DNA from: UCB3 sp964415605
Lineage (GTDB): Bacteria; Chloroflexota; Anaerolineae; Epilineales; Epilineaceae
Direction: 5' to 3'
NCBI GenBank assembly: GCA_964415605.1
Contig: CAYQBA010000241.1
Span: 1-5,676, forward strand
Length of the DNA stretch: 5,676 bases
The position numbers were made by a program, and so were the translations under genes. Under the pieces are notes generated by a model that did not search any database, was not told the DNA's origin, and was given only the letters and a program-made list of their open reading frames with translations. Every line of letters starts with the position of its first letter. Within the stretch, counting starts at the first letter, position 1. Below, one piece after another: positions 1 to 5,668 of the stretch.

Positions 1-3000
1 GGGCAACTTCTTCAACAGCCAGGACACGCTGTTCCAGCAAGGCTACTTCCTGGGCGAGCAGCCGCCGCAGATGTCGGTGCTGCCGCCGTTCAACGTCGAC
101 CATACGATCGCCGTCGACATCGAGCGCATCGGCCGCACGGAGTTCGCGGCGCGCCCGGGGCTCGACAGCTGCGTCGGCGACCTCAAGCCGATGGGCCCGC
201 TGATCGAGACGATCACCCAGGAGACCATCGAGCGGCGGTTCGGCACCGAGCTGCGTGAGATCTGGAGCGACGACGGCGACACCGAGGCCGGGGACGGTCT
301 GCGCTGGGAGACCGACCAGCTGCGCGTGACGCCGTACCAGTTCACCGAGATCGAGCTCCCCGAGGGCCAGCAGTACCTGCTCACGCTGAACTGGACGTCG
401 CCGGTCAGCCGGCTGGCGTTCTACGGCTGCACGCTGGCGCGGCCGGGCCCGTTCCCCGACGGCAACGTCGGGCTGACGCACGACCAGCTCGCCGCCATCG
501 GCAACACCTGGGCGCCGCCGTTCAACATCATCCCGCCGTCGAACCGGCCGAACGGCGGCCTGCCGTACTACGACGCGCGCATCGGGCCGGACCCCGTGCG
601 GGTCAAGATGTTCTACGACCCCGCGGACCCCGACAGCCCGTTCGTCAACCGCCGCAACGTCACGCTCCAGGTGCCCATGCGCACCCCGCGCGCGGACATC
701 GAGAAGCGCCTGGTGAGCGCGGGCACGGCGCTGGTCGGCGACGAGGTCGCCTTCGAGATCGTGGTCAAGAACACCGGCAACACCCGGCTGACCGATGTCG
801 ACGTGACCGACACGTTCGACACCGCCCACCTCGACTTCCTGTCCAGCATCCCGGCGCCGACGAGCGTCAACGAGGGCACCGGCACCGTGACGTGGGACAA
901 CATCGAAGGCAACGCGCCGGGCGGCTCGTTCGAGCCCGGCGAGAGCATCGTGCTCTCCGTCAAGTTCACCGCCACGAGCGTCACCGCGGCCAACACGCCG
1001 GCGCGCAACGCGGCGCGCGTGGCGGCCGAGGGCGGGCAGGTCACGGCCGGCCCGTCGTCCGCCACGGTCATCGTCACGAACCCGCCGACGCCGGCGCTGC
1101 GCATCACCAAAGCGCTGACCACCGACAACCCCACGACCGTGGGCTCGCTGGTGGTGTTCGAGATCAAGGTGCACAACGTCGGGAACATCGCCCTGACCGA
1201 CGTCGACGTCAGCGACGCCTACTTGACGACCTTCCTGGACTTCACGTCCGCCATCCCCGCACCGACGACGACCAACGAGGCGGCCGGGCTCCTGACGTGG
1301 GACAACGTCGAGACCCACGCGTCCGGCGGCACGTTCGACCCCGGCGACACCGTCACGCTGACCGTGACCTTCACCGCGATGGCGCCGACGCCGGATCCGG
1401 ACCGCGCGCGCAACTCGGCCCGCGTCACCGCGCTGGCCGGCTCGGTCCTCGCCGGCCCGGTCACGGCCGAGGTCGAGATCGACGCGGCGCCCGCGCCGAG
1501 CATCCAGGTGACCAAGCAGCTCACGACGGCCGACCCGGCCGAGGTCGGGCAGACCGTGAAGTTCGAGATCCGGGTCACCAACAACGGCAACATGGCGCTG
1601 ACCGACGTCGACGTCAGCGACACCTACGACACGGCGTATCTGGACTTCGTGACGGCTTCACCGGCGCAGACGAGCTTCAACGAGCCGGCCGGCACGATCG
1701 CGTGGGACAACGTCGAGGGCAACGCGCCGGGCGGGTCGTTCGATCCCGGCGAGACGATCGTCCTGACCACGGAGTTCGTGGCCACCGCCGTCACGGCGGA
1801 CCCCGCGCGGGCCCGCAACTCGGCGCGGGTCTCTGCGCGGAACAACACGATCCAGGACGGCCCGGCGGTCGACGACGTCGGGATCAACCCGGTGCCGACG
1901 CCGCGCCTGCGCATCACCAAGGTGCTGACCTCGGCGGACCCGGCGGCGGTGAGCCAGACCGTGGTCTTCCGCATCACGGTCTTCAACGCCGGCGACACGA
2001 CGCTGACCAACGTCGACGTCAGCGACTTCTTCGAGACGGCCAACTTCGACTTCCTCTCGGCCAGCCCGTCGCAGTCCGCGGTCAACGAGGCCGCCGGGTC
2101 GGTGATGTGGGACAACATCGAGGCCAACGCGCCGGGCGGGACGTTCGACCCGGGCGAGGCCATCGTGATCACCGTCAACTTCACGGCGACGGCTGCCACG
2201 CAGGATCCCGACCGCGCCCAGAACGCCGCCAGCGCATCGGCGGCAGGCGGCGCGTCGGCCGGGCCGGTGACGGCGCAGGTCAAGATCAACGCGGCGCCTT
2301 CGCCGGCGCTGCGCGTCCAGAAGCGGCTGGTCACGGTCGACCCGGCCACCGTCGGCGACGTGGTCCGCTTCGAGGTGACGGTGACGAACGCCGGCAACAC
2401 CACGCTGACGGACGTCGACGCCTCGGATGCCTACGAGACCGAGTTCCTGGACTTCGTCTCGGCCAACCCGGTGCAGACCACGGCCATCGACCAGCCGGCG
2501 GGCATCATCACGTGGCAGAACATCGAGAGCCACGCTCCCGGCGGCACGTTCGACCCCGGCGAGAGCATCGTGCTCACCGTGAACTTCACGGCGATCGCGG
2601 TGACGCAGGACCCCGCCCGCGCCGACAACGCGGCCGGCGCCACGGCCAACAGCTCGACGGTCCAGGCCCAGCCGGTCATGGCCAGCGTCGAGATCAACGC
2701 CGCGGCCACGCTGCCGGGCACGCCGCTCGACGCGAGCTGCGCGCGGCTCGTGTCCAATCCGCTGGCCATCGACGTGAGCTGGACCGACAACTCGACGTTC
2801 GAGACGGTGTTCGAGGTCGAGTCGAGCGTCAACGGGTCGCCGTTCGCGCCGATCGCATCGGTGCCGAGCACCACGCAGGCCGGCACGGGCACGGGTTACA
2901 GCTACACGACGCCCAACCTGATCGCCAACGCCAGCTTCCAATTCCGGGTCCGGGCGCGCAACGTCGGCACCGGCCAGGTGTCGTCGTACGCCGCCTCCAG

Positions 3001-4045
3001 CGTGTGCTCGACGGGCCAGGCCGCGGGCGTGCTGGGCTGCGTCGAGGGCAAGGTGTTCGCGCAGGGGCGGTCCAGCCACGCGGGCGCGGCCATCTACGTC
3101 GGCGACGCCCCGGTGGCGGTCACCGACGCCGACGGCTCGTTCCAAGTGTGCGGCCTGCCCGAAGGATCCTACACGATGGCCGCCGCGGGCGTGTGCTCGC
3201 TCAAGGCGCAGGCGACCGGCGTGACGGTCGAGGGCGGCCGCACCGTGGCGCTGAACGACCTGGCGCTCGCCGGCGGCGACGTCAACGACGACGAGGAGGT
3301 CGACCTGTTCGACCTCGTCCGGATCGGCGCCGACTACCGGTCGCAGCCGCCGAACGACCCGGACGCCGACTGCACGCAGGACGGCGCGGTGAACCTGTTC
3401 GACCTGGTGCTGGTGGGCTCGAACTACCGCAAGGCGGGGCCGTTGCCGTGGTCGGTCAAGGGCAGTGTGGCCGCCACGGGCACGGCGGCGGCGCCGATCG
3501 ACTGGGATCGCCTGCGCCTCACGCCGCAGGGCGCCCCGTCGGGCGCGCCGCTCGGCCTGGACGCCACGCTGACGGACGACGGCAGCCTCGAGGTCAGGGT
3601 CACGGCGCGCAAGATGGAGGCGCTCTTCGGAGCGGACTTCACGATGCGCTACGACCCCGAGCGCGTCAAGGTGGTCGACGCGCTGACATCGGTGCCCGGC
3701 GTCCAGATCCAGCCGGGCGAGGCGTGGGGCGCGGCGCCGTTCATCCCGCTCAACGATGTCGACCGCCAGGCGAGCGAGATCCGCTTCGCGGCCAGCCTGC
3801 TCAAGCCGGCGCAGCCGCTGTCGGGCGACGTCATCATCGCCACCATCACGTTTGAGCTGCTCGGCGGCGCGCCGGCGGGCGCGTACGCGCTGACGTCGGT
3901 GAAGCTGAGCGACCCGCTGGCCGGCCGCATCGCGGTGACGTGGCAGGGCGCGGACATCACGCCGGAGCTCGAGCCGGGCGCGCTGACGGAGCGGATCTAC
4001 CTCCCGGTGACGCATCGGGCGGCGGTCGGCGGCCGGAACCGCTGA
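1..4045 (+). CDS. Giant multidomain surface protein: five DUF11 repeats, Fn3, internal dockerin, cohesin-like domain (5' partial)
   Basis: This is probably a secreted or surface-anchored structural or docking protein, not an enzyme. The reading frame is open from base 2 with the same G/C-ending codons as the rest. The first ATG, at 71, has no Shine-Dalgarno sequence, so the true start and any signal peptide lie left of the window. Of the 1347 visible residues, about 228 at the N-terminus (2-685) match no family I recognise. Five tandem DUF11/TIGR01451-like Ig-fold units follow (686-2707), each with the core LT[DN]VD[VA][ST]D and a [NTH]A[PS]GG[ST]F[ED]PG[ED] turn. Next come an Fn3-like domain (2714-3013, core IDVSWTDNS and FQFRVRARN), a carboxypeptidase-regulatory-like domain (3038-3274, TDADGSFQVCGLPEGSYT), a type I dockerin (3275-3433) and a cohesin-like domain (about 3587-3950). 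The tail is ERIYLPVTHR plus basic residues (3989-4042). Eight cysteines lie outside the DUF11 array and none inside it. The domain calls are strong; ligand and partner are unknown. A probable terminator follows 73 bases after the stop. Confidence 0.93.
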   Translation, partial: GNFFNSQDTLFQQGYFLGEQPPQMSVLPPFNVDHTIAVDIERIGRTEFAARPGLDSCVGDLKPMGPLIETITQETIERRFGTELREIWSDDGDTEAGDGLRWETDQLRVTPYQFTEIELPEGQQYLLTLNWTSPVSRLAFYGCTLARPGPFPDGNVGLTHDQLAAIGNTWAPPFNIIPPSNRPNGGLPYYDARIGPDPVRVKMFYDPADPDSPFVNRRNVTLQVPMRTPRADIEKRLVSAGTALVGDEVAFEIVVKNTGNTRLTDVDVTDTFDTAHLDFLSSIPAPTSVNEGTGTVTWDNIEGNAPGGSFEPGESIVLSVKFTATSVTAANTPARNAARVAAEGGQVTAGPSSATVIVTNPPTPALRITKALTTDNPTTVGSLVVFEIKVHNVGNIALTDVDVSDAYLTTFLDFTSAIPAPTTTNEAAGLLTWDNVETHASGGTFDPGDTVTLTVTFTAMAPTPDPDRARNSARVTALAGSVLAGPVTAEVEIDAAPAPSIQVTKQLTTADPAEVGQTVKFEIRVTNNGNMALTDVDVSDTYDTAYLDFVTASPAQTSFNEPAGTIAWDNVEGNAPGGSFDPGETIVLTTEFVATAVTADPARARNSARVSARNNTIQDGPAVDDVGINPVPTPRLRITKVLTSADPAAVSQTVVFRITVFNAGDTTLTNVDVSDFFETANFDFLSASPSQSAVNEAAGSVMWDNIEANAPGGTFDPGEAIVITVNFTATAATQDPDRAQNAASASAAGGASAGPVTAQVKINAAPSPALRVQKRLVTVDPATVGDVVRFEVTVTNAGNTTLTDVDASDAYETEFLDFVSANPVQTTAIDQPAGIITWQNIESHAPGGTFDPGESIVLTVNFTAIAVTQDPARADNAAGATANSSTVQAQPVMASVEINAAATLPGTPLDASCARLVSNPLAIDVSWTDNSTFETVFEVESSVNGSPFAPIASVPSTTQAGTGTGYSYTTPNLIANASFQFRVRARNVGTGQVSSYAASSVCSTGQAAGVLGCVEGKVFAQGRSSHAGAAIYVGDAPVAVTDADGSFQVCGLPEGSYTMAAAGVCSLKAQATGVTVEGGRTVALNDLALAGGDVNDDEEVDLFDLVRIGADYRSQPPNDPDADCTQDGAVNLFDLVLVGSNYRKAGPLPWSVKGSVAATGTAAAPIDWDRLRLTPQGAPSGAPLGLDATLTDDGSLEVRVTARKMEALFGADFTMRYDPERVKVVDALTSVPGVQIQPGEAWGAAPFIPLNDVDRQASEIRFAASLLKPAQPLSGDVIIATITFELLGGAPAGAYALTSVKLSDPLAGRIAVTWQGADITPELEPGALTERIYLPVTHRAAVGGRNR
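686..2707 (+). repeat. Five tandem DUF11-type repeat units, 405-bp period
   Basis: In-frame units begin at 686, 1091, 1496, 1901 and 2303, so spacings are 405, 405, 405 and 402 bp; the fourth unit is one codon short. The anchor codons for LT[DN]VD fall at 788, 1193, 1598, 2003 and 2405, with the same spacing. Each unit opens with Pro, then a strand containing a conserved Lys (codons at 704, 1109, 1514, 1919, 2321). It continues with F[ER][IV]xVxNxGxxxLT[DN]VD, a W[DQ]N[IV]E segment, the GGxF[ED]PG[ED] turn, and a more variable Ala-rich final strand. Units also resemble each other at the DNA level; for example, units 2 and 3 share the 24 bases starting at 1193 and 1598. DUF11 units are known as Ig-like stalk or adhesin domains in bacterial and archaeal surface proteins. 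A spacer or stalk role is inferred from that. Confidence 0.92.
3275..3433 (+). other. Type I dockerin domain (within the large surface protein)
   Basis: Two duplicated calcium-binding loop-helix motifs are visible. The first reads DVNDDEEVDLFD (3278-3313), with ligands D1, N3, D5, D9 and D12. The second reads DCTQDGAVNLFD (3368-3403), with D1, T3, D5, N9 and D12. Each is followed by a matching helix, LVRIGADY or LVLVGSNY. Position 3 of the second loop is Thr where Asp or Asn is usual. The two helices share the same LFDLV start, giving the internal pseudo-symmetry typical of dockerins. Dockerins bind cohesins. Here the dockerin is internal and sits just before a cohesin-like domain, not at the C-terminus. 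Confidence 0.88.
3587..3950 (+). other. Cohesin-like domain (within the large surface protein)
   Basis: The segment has the cohesin pattern: a first strand LEVRVTARKM, then FGADFTMRYDPERVKVVDA, a middle strand with NDVDRQASEIRFAAS, a GDVIIATITFEL strand, and a final strand around ALTSVKLSDPLAGRI. The D-P-x-x-[VL]-x-[VF] motif after the second strand and the [LI]-[FA]-x-[IV]-x-F motif near the end are hallmarks of cohesin and related beta-sandwich domains. Start and end are approximate, and about 45 residues of linker separate the domain from the dockerin. A related carbohydrate-binding or bacterial Ig fold is the main alternative. Confidence 0.72.
3989..4042 (+). other. C-terminal tail motif ERIYLP plus basic residues
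   Basis: The last 18 residues of the large protein begin ERIYLPVTHR and end in a run rich in Gly and Arg. They lie outside the cohesin-like domain, after an LEPGALT linker. Many exported Chloroflexota proteins, as I recall them, end with a similar [RV]-[YF]-LP-[LV] stretch followed by a few basic residues. A similar tail ends the neighbouring sugar dehydrogenase (5546-5590). Function is not established from the sequence. Confidence 0.5.
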
Positions 4046-4118
4046 GCACGGGGCGGAGCCGGCGCGCCAACGACGGACCGGCGGCCGGCCTCCGCCCATC
4101 GTGAACTGAGACCCAATC

Positions 4119-4154
4119 CCGGTCCCCCCGCCCGACGCCGGGCGGGGGGACCGG
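4119..4154 (+). terminator. Probable intrinsic terminator after the surface-protein gene
   Basis: A perfect 16-bp inverted repeat (4119-4134 with 4139-4154) encloses the four-base loop ACGC. The stem is almost all G and C, with a run of six C opposite six G. It starts 73 bases after the stop at 4045 and is followed only by GCTTT, so the U-tract is weak; this is common in high-GC genomes but leaves termination efficiency uncertain. On the minus strand there is no T-run either. The hairpin separates the two genes into likely distinct transcription units. Confidence 0.72.
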
Positions 4155-4209
4155 CGCTTTGTGGCAGTCGCGCGTCGCCGGCCCGCGGGCCCCGTGGGCC
4201 GAGCGAGGC

Positions 4210-4216
4210 GGAGGAG
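4210..4216 (+). promoter_or_regulatory. Shine-Dalgarno for the ATG at 4226
   Basis: GGAGGAG lies nine bases upstream of the ATG at 4226, a good match in sequence and spacing to the anti-Shine-Dalgarno end of 16S rRNA. It supports the longer form of the sugar dehydrogenase. An equally good GGAGG, also nine bases before a start codon, lies at 4344-4348. Confidence 0.6.
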
Positions 4217-4225
4217 CTCGGCAGG

Positions 4226-5593
4226 ATGTCGAATGCGACGGACGACGTGACGCGGGTCGCGGCCAGTGGACGCGCGACCGGCGCGGGGCCGCGCGGGCCC
4301 CAGGGGGCGGATGGCAGCCGGGCTGGCTTGCGGATCTCGGACCGGAGGCGGCAGACGGTGACGGGTCGGCGGTGTTCACGCCGGCCGCGCCGGCGCGCCG
4401 CCCTGCTGGCGACCGTCGTGACCGGCCTGGCGTGGCGCGGCGCGGGCTCGCTCGGGGCGCAGGTGCCGCCGTCGCTGATCGGGCGCGAGCTGTTGCCGCC
4501 GCAGGTCAAGGTCGAGCCGTTCGCCGGCCCGTTCAGCGGCCCGGTGGCGCTGGCGTTCCTGCCGGACGGGCGGCTCCTCGTGACCGAGAAGAACGGTGGG
4601 GTGCGGCTGGTCGCGGCGGACGGTCAGGCGGCGGCGGACCCGATCCTCAGCCTGCCGACCGACCAGACGGCGGAGCGCGGGCTCCTGGGGGTGGCGGCAG
4701 ACCCGGGGTTTGCGCAAAACCAGCGGGTGTTCGTCTACCACACGCTGCCGCGCCCGTCGGTGAACCGGATCGTGCGGTTCCGGCTGGTGGACGGGCGGGC
4801 GGTGGCGCCGACGGCGGTGTACACGCTGCCGGCGCCGGGCACCATCCACAACGCGGGCAACCTGCACTTCGGGCCGGACGGCCAACTGTACGTCGGTGTG
4901 GGCGAGGGGGGCACGCCGGCGCGCGCCGGCGACCTGGGCGACCCGCGCGGCAAGATCCTGCGGCTGGACCCGGCGCCGACGCCGCTGCGGGCCGCGGCGG
5001 GCAACCCGTTCACCGGACTGGACGGCATCGACGCGGCCATCTGGGCGAGCGGCTTTCGCAACCCGTTCGACTTCACGTTCGATCCCGTCAGCCGGACGCT
5101 CCTGGCGACCGATAACGGGCCCGACTGCAACGACGAGCTCAACCGGGTGCGCCCGGCGCGCGACTACGGCTGGCGGCCGGGCTACGACTGCCGGCGGCCG
5201 GCCGGCGCGGCGGGAACTGAAGCCCCATTGTGGGTGTGGTCGCAGACGGTGGGCATCACCGGCCCGCTCGTGTACACCAGCGACGTGATCCCCGCCTGGA
5301 CGGGCTCGCTGTTGGTCTGCAGCTGGAACAACGGGCAGCTCTTCCGGGTCGCGCTGGCGGCGGACCGCGCGCGGGCGCTGGCGGTGAACCGGGTCTTGGG
5401 CGTGACCTGCAACATCGACATCGCCCAAGGGCCGGACGGCGGGGTGTACTTCATCGAGGGCGGCGGCTACGCCCCGGGCTGGATCCGCCGGATCGTCCCC
5501 GACCCGGACGCGACCCCGGGGCCACGGCCGACGCTCGAGCCGCTCGAGCGCGTGTTCGCGCCGCGGGTGGTGAAGGGGGTGCGGGGGCGGTAG
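4226..5593 (+). CDS. Exported PQQ-dependent sugar dehydrogenase (GSDH family beta-propeller)
   Basis: This is probably a periplasmic or extracellular quinoprotein that oxidises aldose sugars with PQQ and calcium, of the soluble aldose sugar dehydrogenase (YliI/Asd-like) group. Family motifs run in order: FLPDGRLLVTEKNG (residues 111-124), RGLLGVAADPGF (151-162), IHNAGNLHFGPDGQLYVGVG (207-226), DPRGKILRLDP (239-249), IWASGFRNPFDFTFDP (272-287), DNGPDCNDELNRV (296-308) with DYGW, and IDIAQGPDGGVYF (397-409). His208 fits the catalytic base and Arg278-Asn279 the PQQ-contacting pair of the family. The usual HNGG is HNAG here, and GVGDGG is GVGEGG. The length of 455 suits the family plus signal peptide and tail. 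RRPRRRAALLATVVTGLA near residue 52 looks like a signal peptide, but with the ATG start its n-region would be unusually long; the GTG at 4358 is a serious alternative start. The C-terminus has a Pro/Thr linker, then ERVFAPRVVKG and basic residues. No PQQ biosynthesis genes lie nearby. Substrate is unknown. Confidence 0.9.
   Translation: MSNATDDVTRVAASGRATGAGPRGPQGADGSRAGLRISDRRRQTVTGRRCSRRPRRRAALLATVVTGLAWRGAGSLGAQVPPSLIGRELLPPQVKVEPFAGPFSGPVALAFLPDGRLLVTEKNGGVRLVAADGQAAADPILSLPTDQTAERGLLGVAADPGFAQNQRVFVYHTLPRPSVNRIVRFRLVDGRAVAPTAVYTLPAPGTIHNAGNLHFGPDGQLYVGVGEGGTPARAGDLGDPRGKILRLDPAPTPLRAAAGNPFTGLDGIDAAIWASGFRNPFDFTFDPVSRTLLATDNGPDCNDELNRVRPARDYGWRPGYDCRRPAGAAGTEAPLWVWSQTVGITGPLVYTSDVIPAWTGSLLVCSWNNGQLFRVALAADRARALAVNRVLGVTCNIDIAQGPDGGVYFIEGGGYAPGWIRRIVPDPDATPGPRPTLEPLERVFAPRVVKGVRGR
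4344..4348 (+). promoter_or_regulatory. Shine-Dalgarno for the alternative GTG start at 4358
   Basis: GGAGG is followed by nine bases and then an in-frame GTG at 4358. Starting there removes 44 low-complexity residues. The protein would then begin MTGRRCSRRPRRRAALLATV, which is a conventional signal peptide with a basic n-region and a short hydrophobic core. This competes with the ATG at 4226. Confidence 0.5.
5546..5590 (+). other. C-terminal tail motif ERVFAP plus basic residues
   Basis: After the last propeller strand and a Pro/Thr-rich linker, the sugar dehydrogenase ends in ERVFAPRVVKG followed by VRGR. It aligns with the ERIYLP tail of the upstream surface protein: both have LEP, a few residues, ER, a branched aliphatic, an aromatic, one residue, Pro, and then a basic end. 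The propeller fold itself should not need this extension. Confidence 0.5.
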
Positions 5594-5630
5594 GGCGGGC
5601 CGCAGGCGCAGGAGCCGCCGCCGGCCGCGC

Positions 5631-5668
5631 CCCGCCCCCCCGGGGGGCCCCCCGGGGGGGGGGGTGGG
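5631..5668 (+). repeat. C-run/G-run inverted repeat after the sugar dehydrogenase gene
   Basis: Thirty-seven bases after the stop at 5593, blocks of 7 C, 6 G, 6 C and 11 G follow each other (5635-5664). The outer arms 5631-5641 and 5658-5668 pair over 11 positions, with a single G-T (G-U in RNA) wobble. It may be a terminator hairpin, as its position and composition resemble the hairpin after the first gene, but no T-run follows (ATAACACC to the edge). It may equally be a sequencing or assembly artefact at a contig end. Confidence 0.4.

Noticed and set aside
71..73. ATG as the start of the surface protein
   Set aside because: No Shine-Dalgarno precedes it, no signal peptide follows it, and the frame is open with matching codon use back to base 2, so the gene is cut by the window edge.
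1199..1210. Twelve-base palindrome GACGTCGACGTC, repeated at 1604-1615 and in near-copies in the other units
   Set aside because: It encodes the conserved Asp-Val-Asp-Val of each DUF11 unit in preferred codons, so protein conservation explains it better than an operator.
686..2707. Regularly spaced repeats as a possible CRISPR array
   Set aside because: The period is 405 bp, the repeats are in-frame coding units, and no short identical repeats with unique spacers are present.
892..3855. Long plus-strand open frame overlapping the surface-protein gene in another frame
   Set aside because: Its translation is dominated by Arg, Gly, His and Gln with no domain pattern, as expected from reading a G/C-ending codon gene out of frame. 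The recognised domains are all in the other frame.
1658..4099. Long minus-strand open frame opposite the surface-protein gene
   Set aside because: It is Arg/Val/Asp-rich with no motif and mirrors the repeat period of the sense gene. Few stop codons are expected on the antisense strand of such GC-rich DNA.
4180..4191. Palindrome GGCCCGCGGGCC upstream of the sugar dehydrogenase as an operator
   Set aside because: Short G/C-only palindromes are expected by chance at this base composition, and no promoter elements flank it.
4376..4420. Twin-arginine (Tat) signal in the sugar dehydrogenase
   Set aside because: The Arg cluster RRPRRRAALL lacks the Phe-Leu-Lys context of the Tat motif. A general Sec-type signal explains it as well, so no specific route is claimed.
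4376..5428. Minus-strand open frame opposite the sugar dehydrogenase
   Set aside because: Low-complexity Arg/Pro/Val sequence without motifs, while the sense strand carries the full set of family motifs.
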